DNA from: Allosphingosinicella sp.
Lineage (GTDB): Bacteria; Pseudomonadota; Alphaproteobacteria; Sphingomonadales; Sphingomonadaceae
NCBI GenBank assembly: GCA_030146745.1
Contig: JASLBD010000153.1
Coordinates: 1 to 5,934 of the forward strand
Length of the DNA: 5,934 nucleotides
Direction: 5' to 3'
Shown: in pieces, positions 3,979 to 5,934 of the stretch
Numbering within the stretch: the stretch's first letter is position 1
How the letters are laid out: the number at the start of each line of letters is the position of its first letter
Position numbers and translations under genes: made by a program
The notes under the pieces: model-generated
What the model was told of the DNA's origin: nothing
Seen by the model: the letters and a program-made list of their open reading frames with translations, nothing else
Database searches by the model: none

Positions 3979-5934
3979 CTAGAGGATGAAGTCCGACGCC
4001 ACCAAAGCGATCGAGCCCGAGAGCTGGATCTGCAGGTCCCCTGCTCCGTCGCCGTCGACGTCGCCCCAGATCGTCGTCGTTCCCCCTGAAGTCTCGTAGC
4101 GAAGCTGGCCCGCCACGTTGGAGAAAGCCGACGTCCCGATGAAGATGAAGCCTTGGTTGTTTCCGGCCACGCTGTTGGCGTCGATCGCGCTCAATGAGAT
4201 CTTGTCGCCCTGGGACTGGCTGAAGTCCATGATCGTATCGACCGAGGCGCCCGCCGACTCGGACGAGGCATTGTAGGTGAACCGATCCTTCCCCAGCCCG
4301 CCGAGCAACTGGTCCGCGCCCTCGCCGCCCACGAGCACGTCGGTGCCCGCCTCGCCGTACAGCTCGTCGTCGCCGGCCATGCCGTAGATCGTGTCGTGGC
4401 CGCCGCGGCCGAACACGAGATCCTCCTCGTTGGAGGTACGAAGGGCGACGTTGGTGCTGGTCGCCGAGATCGAATCGCCGCCGGACGTGCCGGTCACGTT
4501 GCTGCCGTCGCGCGTGTTGGTGACGGTCACGCTCAGCGCCTGCTCGTCGAAGAGCTGGCCGTCGCCGGCGCGGACCACCACGGCATAGACATTGTCCCCG
4601 TCGGAATCGCCCGGAACCTCCCAGTCGGGCGCGGCGACGAACTGGAGAGCGCCGGTCTGCGCGTCGATCGTGAAGCAGGCCGCGTCGGCGCCGCCCACGA
4701 TCGAATAGGTGGCCGAAGTGCCGTCCGGATCCGCCGCGGCGACTATGGCGACGGCGAGGCCGTTCTCCGCCACCGAGACGGCGGCGGCGCCGCCGCCGCC
4801 CGACGTGACGACCGGGGCCTCGTTGACGTTGCCGACCGCGACGGCGATCGCCTGGCTGTCGGTGAAGCTCCCGTCGCTGGCCGAGACGACGACGTCGTAG
4901 ACGTTGTTCGCCCCGACATCCGCCGCGGCCTCGAAGTCCGGCGCCGCGACGAAGGCGAGAGCGCCGGTCGCGGCGTCGATGGTGAAGCGCGAGGCGTCGG
5001 CGCCGCCGGCGATCGCGTAGGTCACCGCGCCGCCGTCGGCATCCCGGGCCGCGACGACCGCGACCGCCGTGCCGTTCTCGGCCACGGCGACCGCGGCGTT
5101 CGCGCCGCCGCCATTCGAGACGATGGCGACTCCTTCGTCGACGTTGAGGATCCTGATCCCGAAAATCTGGGTATCGCTCGACGCCCCGGCGCTGGCGACG
5201 ACCGTGACGAGATAGTCGTTATTGCCGTCCGCGTCCGCCGGAGCCTCGAAATCGGGCGATCCGATGAAGCTGAGGTTCCCGCCCGAGTCGATGGCGAACA
5301 GGGCCGCATCCTCACCCGCGAGCGAATAGGAGACGATGTCGCCGTCGCCGTCCGCCGCCGCGACCGTCCACAGGCCGGACTCGTTCTCCGGCAGCTCCCG
5401 GATGACGATGTCGGCCTCGCTGTAGGAGGTGATCGTCACCCCTTCGGCGACGTTCGCCACTCTGACCGCGACGGTCTGGCTGTCGGTGAAGCTGCCGTCC
5501 GCGGCCGACACGACGACGACGTAGACATTGTCCCCGCCCGAATCGGCCGGCCCCTCGAAATCCGGCGCCTGGACGAAGCTGAGCGCGCCGGTCAGGGCGT
5601 CGATCGTGAAGCGCGCCGCGTCCGCGCCCCCGGCGATCGAATAGGTCACGGCGGCGCCCTCGGGGTCGCCGGCCGTGATGCCCGTCACCGCGAGGCCGTT
5701 CTCGCCGACCGTCACGGCAAGGCTGTCCGCGCCGCCGCCGGAGGTGATTTCCGGCCGCTCGTTGACGTCGGCGATCTCGACCCGGATCGTCTGCAGGGCC
5801 GTGAACTCGCCGTCGCCGGCGCCGACCTCCACCAGGTAGAAATTGACCCCCGCATCGTTGTGCGGCGCCTCGTAATCGGGAGCGGCGACGAAGGTCAGGA
5901 CGCCGGTCCCCGGATCGATCGCGAACAAGGCGGC
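3979..5934 (-). CDS. Large secreted RTX protein with cadherin-like repeats, C-terminal part (5' end outside window)
   Basis: The frame is open to the window end, so the N-terminus is missing; 651 residues are visible, ending in TAG at 3979-3981. A TTG at 5926-5928 is inside a repeat and is not a start. Counting from that codon, the order is: the end of one cadherin-like repeat (1-62), four repeats of 103-105 residues (63-480), five RTX nonapeptides (507-551), and a type I secretion C-terminus (552-649) resembling the serralysin (M10) C-terminal domain, with DVDGDGAGDLQI (622-633) and the end SDFIL. The repeats carry AENG, DPxG or DxDG, and TGALxFVxAPDFE motifs, with inter-domain linkers such as DVNERP and NVNEAP, like Ca2+-binding cadherin linkers. 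Such proteins leave through a type I exporter, fold in external Ca2+, and often work as adhesins or biofilm matrix proteins. No exporter gene is in the window. No catalytic domain is seen, but the unseen part could hold one. Confidence 0.9.
   Translation of the reverse strand, partial: AALFAIDPGTGVLTFVAAPDYEAPHNDAGVNFYLVEVGAGDGEFTALQTIRVEIADVNERPEITSGGGADSLAVTVGENGLAVTGITAGDPEGAAVTYSIAGGADAARFTIDALTGALSFVQAPDFEGPADSGGDNVYVVVVSAADGSFTDSQTVAVRVANVAEGVTITSYSEADIVIRELPENESGLWTVAAADGDGDIVSYSLAGEDAALFAIDSGGNLSFIGSPDFEAPADADGNNDYLVTVVASAGASSDTQIFGIRILNVDEGVAIVSNGGGANAAVAVAENGTAVAVVAARDADGGAVTYAIAGGADASRFTIDAATGALAFVAAPDFEAAADVGANNVYDVVVSASDGSFTDSQAIAVAVGNVNEAPVVTSGGGGAAAVSVAENGLAVAIVAAADPDGTSATYSIVGGADAACFTIDAQTGALQFVAAPDWEVPGDSDGDNVYAVVVRAGDGQLFDEQALSVTVTNTRDGSNVTGTSGGDSISATSTNVALRTSNEEDLVFGRGGHDTIYGMAGDDELYGEAGTDVLVGGEGADQLLGGLGKDRFTYNASSESAGASVDTIMDFSQSQGDKISLSAIDANSVAGNNQGFIFIGTSAFSNVAGQLRYETSGGTTTIWGDVDGDGAGDLQIQLSGSIALVASDFIL
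4276..4410 (-). repeat. Five tandem RTX calcium-binding nonapeptides
   Basis: Residues 507-551 of the visible part form five consecutive 9-residue units of the GGxGxDxUx type, for example GRGGHDTIY (first) and GGEGADQLL (fourth). All keep G1, G4 and D6; the first three have R, M or E at position 2. Five units are enough for a short Ca2+-filled beta roll, typical of type I secreted proteins. Confidence 0.92.
4489..5742 (-). repeat. Four tandem cadherin-like repeats of about 312 bp
   Basis: Repeat boundaries by alignment are 5428-5742 (105 aa), 5119-5427 (103 aa), 4804-5118 (105 aa) and 4489-4803 (105 aa); the tail of a fifth lies at 5743-5934. The 5428-5742 and 4804-5118 copies are the most alike (shared GGADAxRFTIDAxTGAL and DGSFTDSQ). 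The copy at 5119-5427 is the most diverged. DNA identity persists locally: ctggctgtcggtgaagct occurs at 4852-4869 and 5476-5493, exactly two repeat lengths (624 bp) apart. Confidence 0.88.

Noticed and set aside
5926..5928. TTG as start of the RTX gene
   Set aside because: The frame stays open upstream and the codon lies mid-repeat (it aligns with the F/L position before TIDA-like motifs); the gene continues past the window.

Overview
The window is a GC-rich, gene-dense stretch of bacterial chromosome. Codon use, a run of conserved housekeeping or accessory families, and two families of intergenic palindromic repeats suggest an alphaproteobacterium, most likely of the Sphingomonadales. That assignment is an inference from style; no rRNA or marker gene is present. 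No mobile element, CRISPR array, tRNA or rRNA is visible.

Layout from left to right: (1) the C-terminal end of a DUF3592-type membrane protein on + (stop at 251). (2) A protein with two PilZ domains on - (292-1137, possible GTG start at 1176), probably a c-di-GMP-responsive factor. (3) An AlkB-type 2-oxoglutarate/Fe(II) dioxygenase on + (1225-1800), divergent from PilZ. (4) A SleB-type cell wall hydrolase with a signal peptide on - (1939-2601). (5) A 259-bp non-coding stretch rich in small inverted repeats. (6) A small SH3-domain-like lipoprotein on - (2861-3388). (7) An EVE-domain protein on + (3450-3854), divergent from the lipoprotein. (8) The C-terminal 651 residues of a large secreted protein on - (3979 to beyond the window end), with cadherin-like repeats of about 105 residues, five RTX calcium-binding nonapeptides and a type I secretion C-terminus.

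Gene directions largely alternate, giving three convergent and two divergent junctions. Every convergent junction carries a palindromic element: a single hairpin at 259-286, an inverted pair of 58-bp REP-like units at 1801-1932, and an inverted pair of 35-bp units of a different family at 3876-3970. The 58-bp pair is informative because the two copies differ by paired, compensatory changes inside a hairpin stem, so the folded structure appears to be conserved.

There is no long operon. Functionally, three gene products concern the envelope or cell surface (hydrolase, lipoprotein, RTX adhesin-like protein), one is probably a c-di-GMP receptor, and two are linked to modified nucleic acids (AlkB, EVE). 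I see no convincing new multi-gene system. The most useful leads are the structured repeats at gene ends, the hairpin-rich leader of the cell wall hydrolase, and active-site departures in AlkB.
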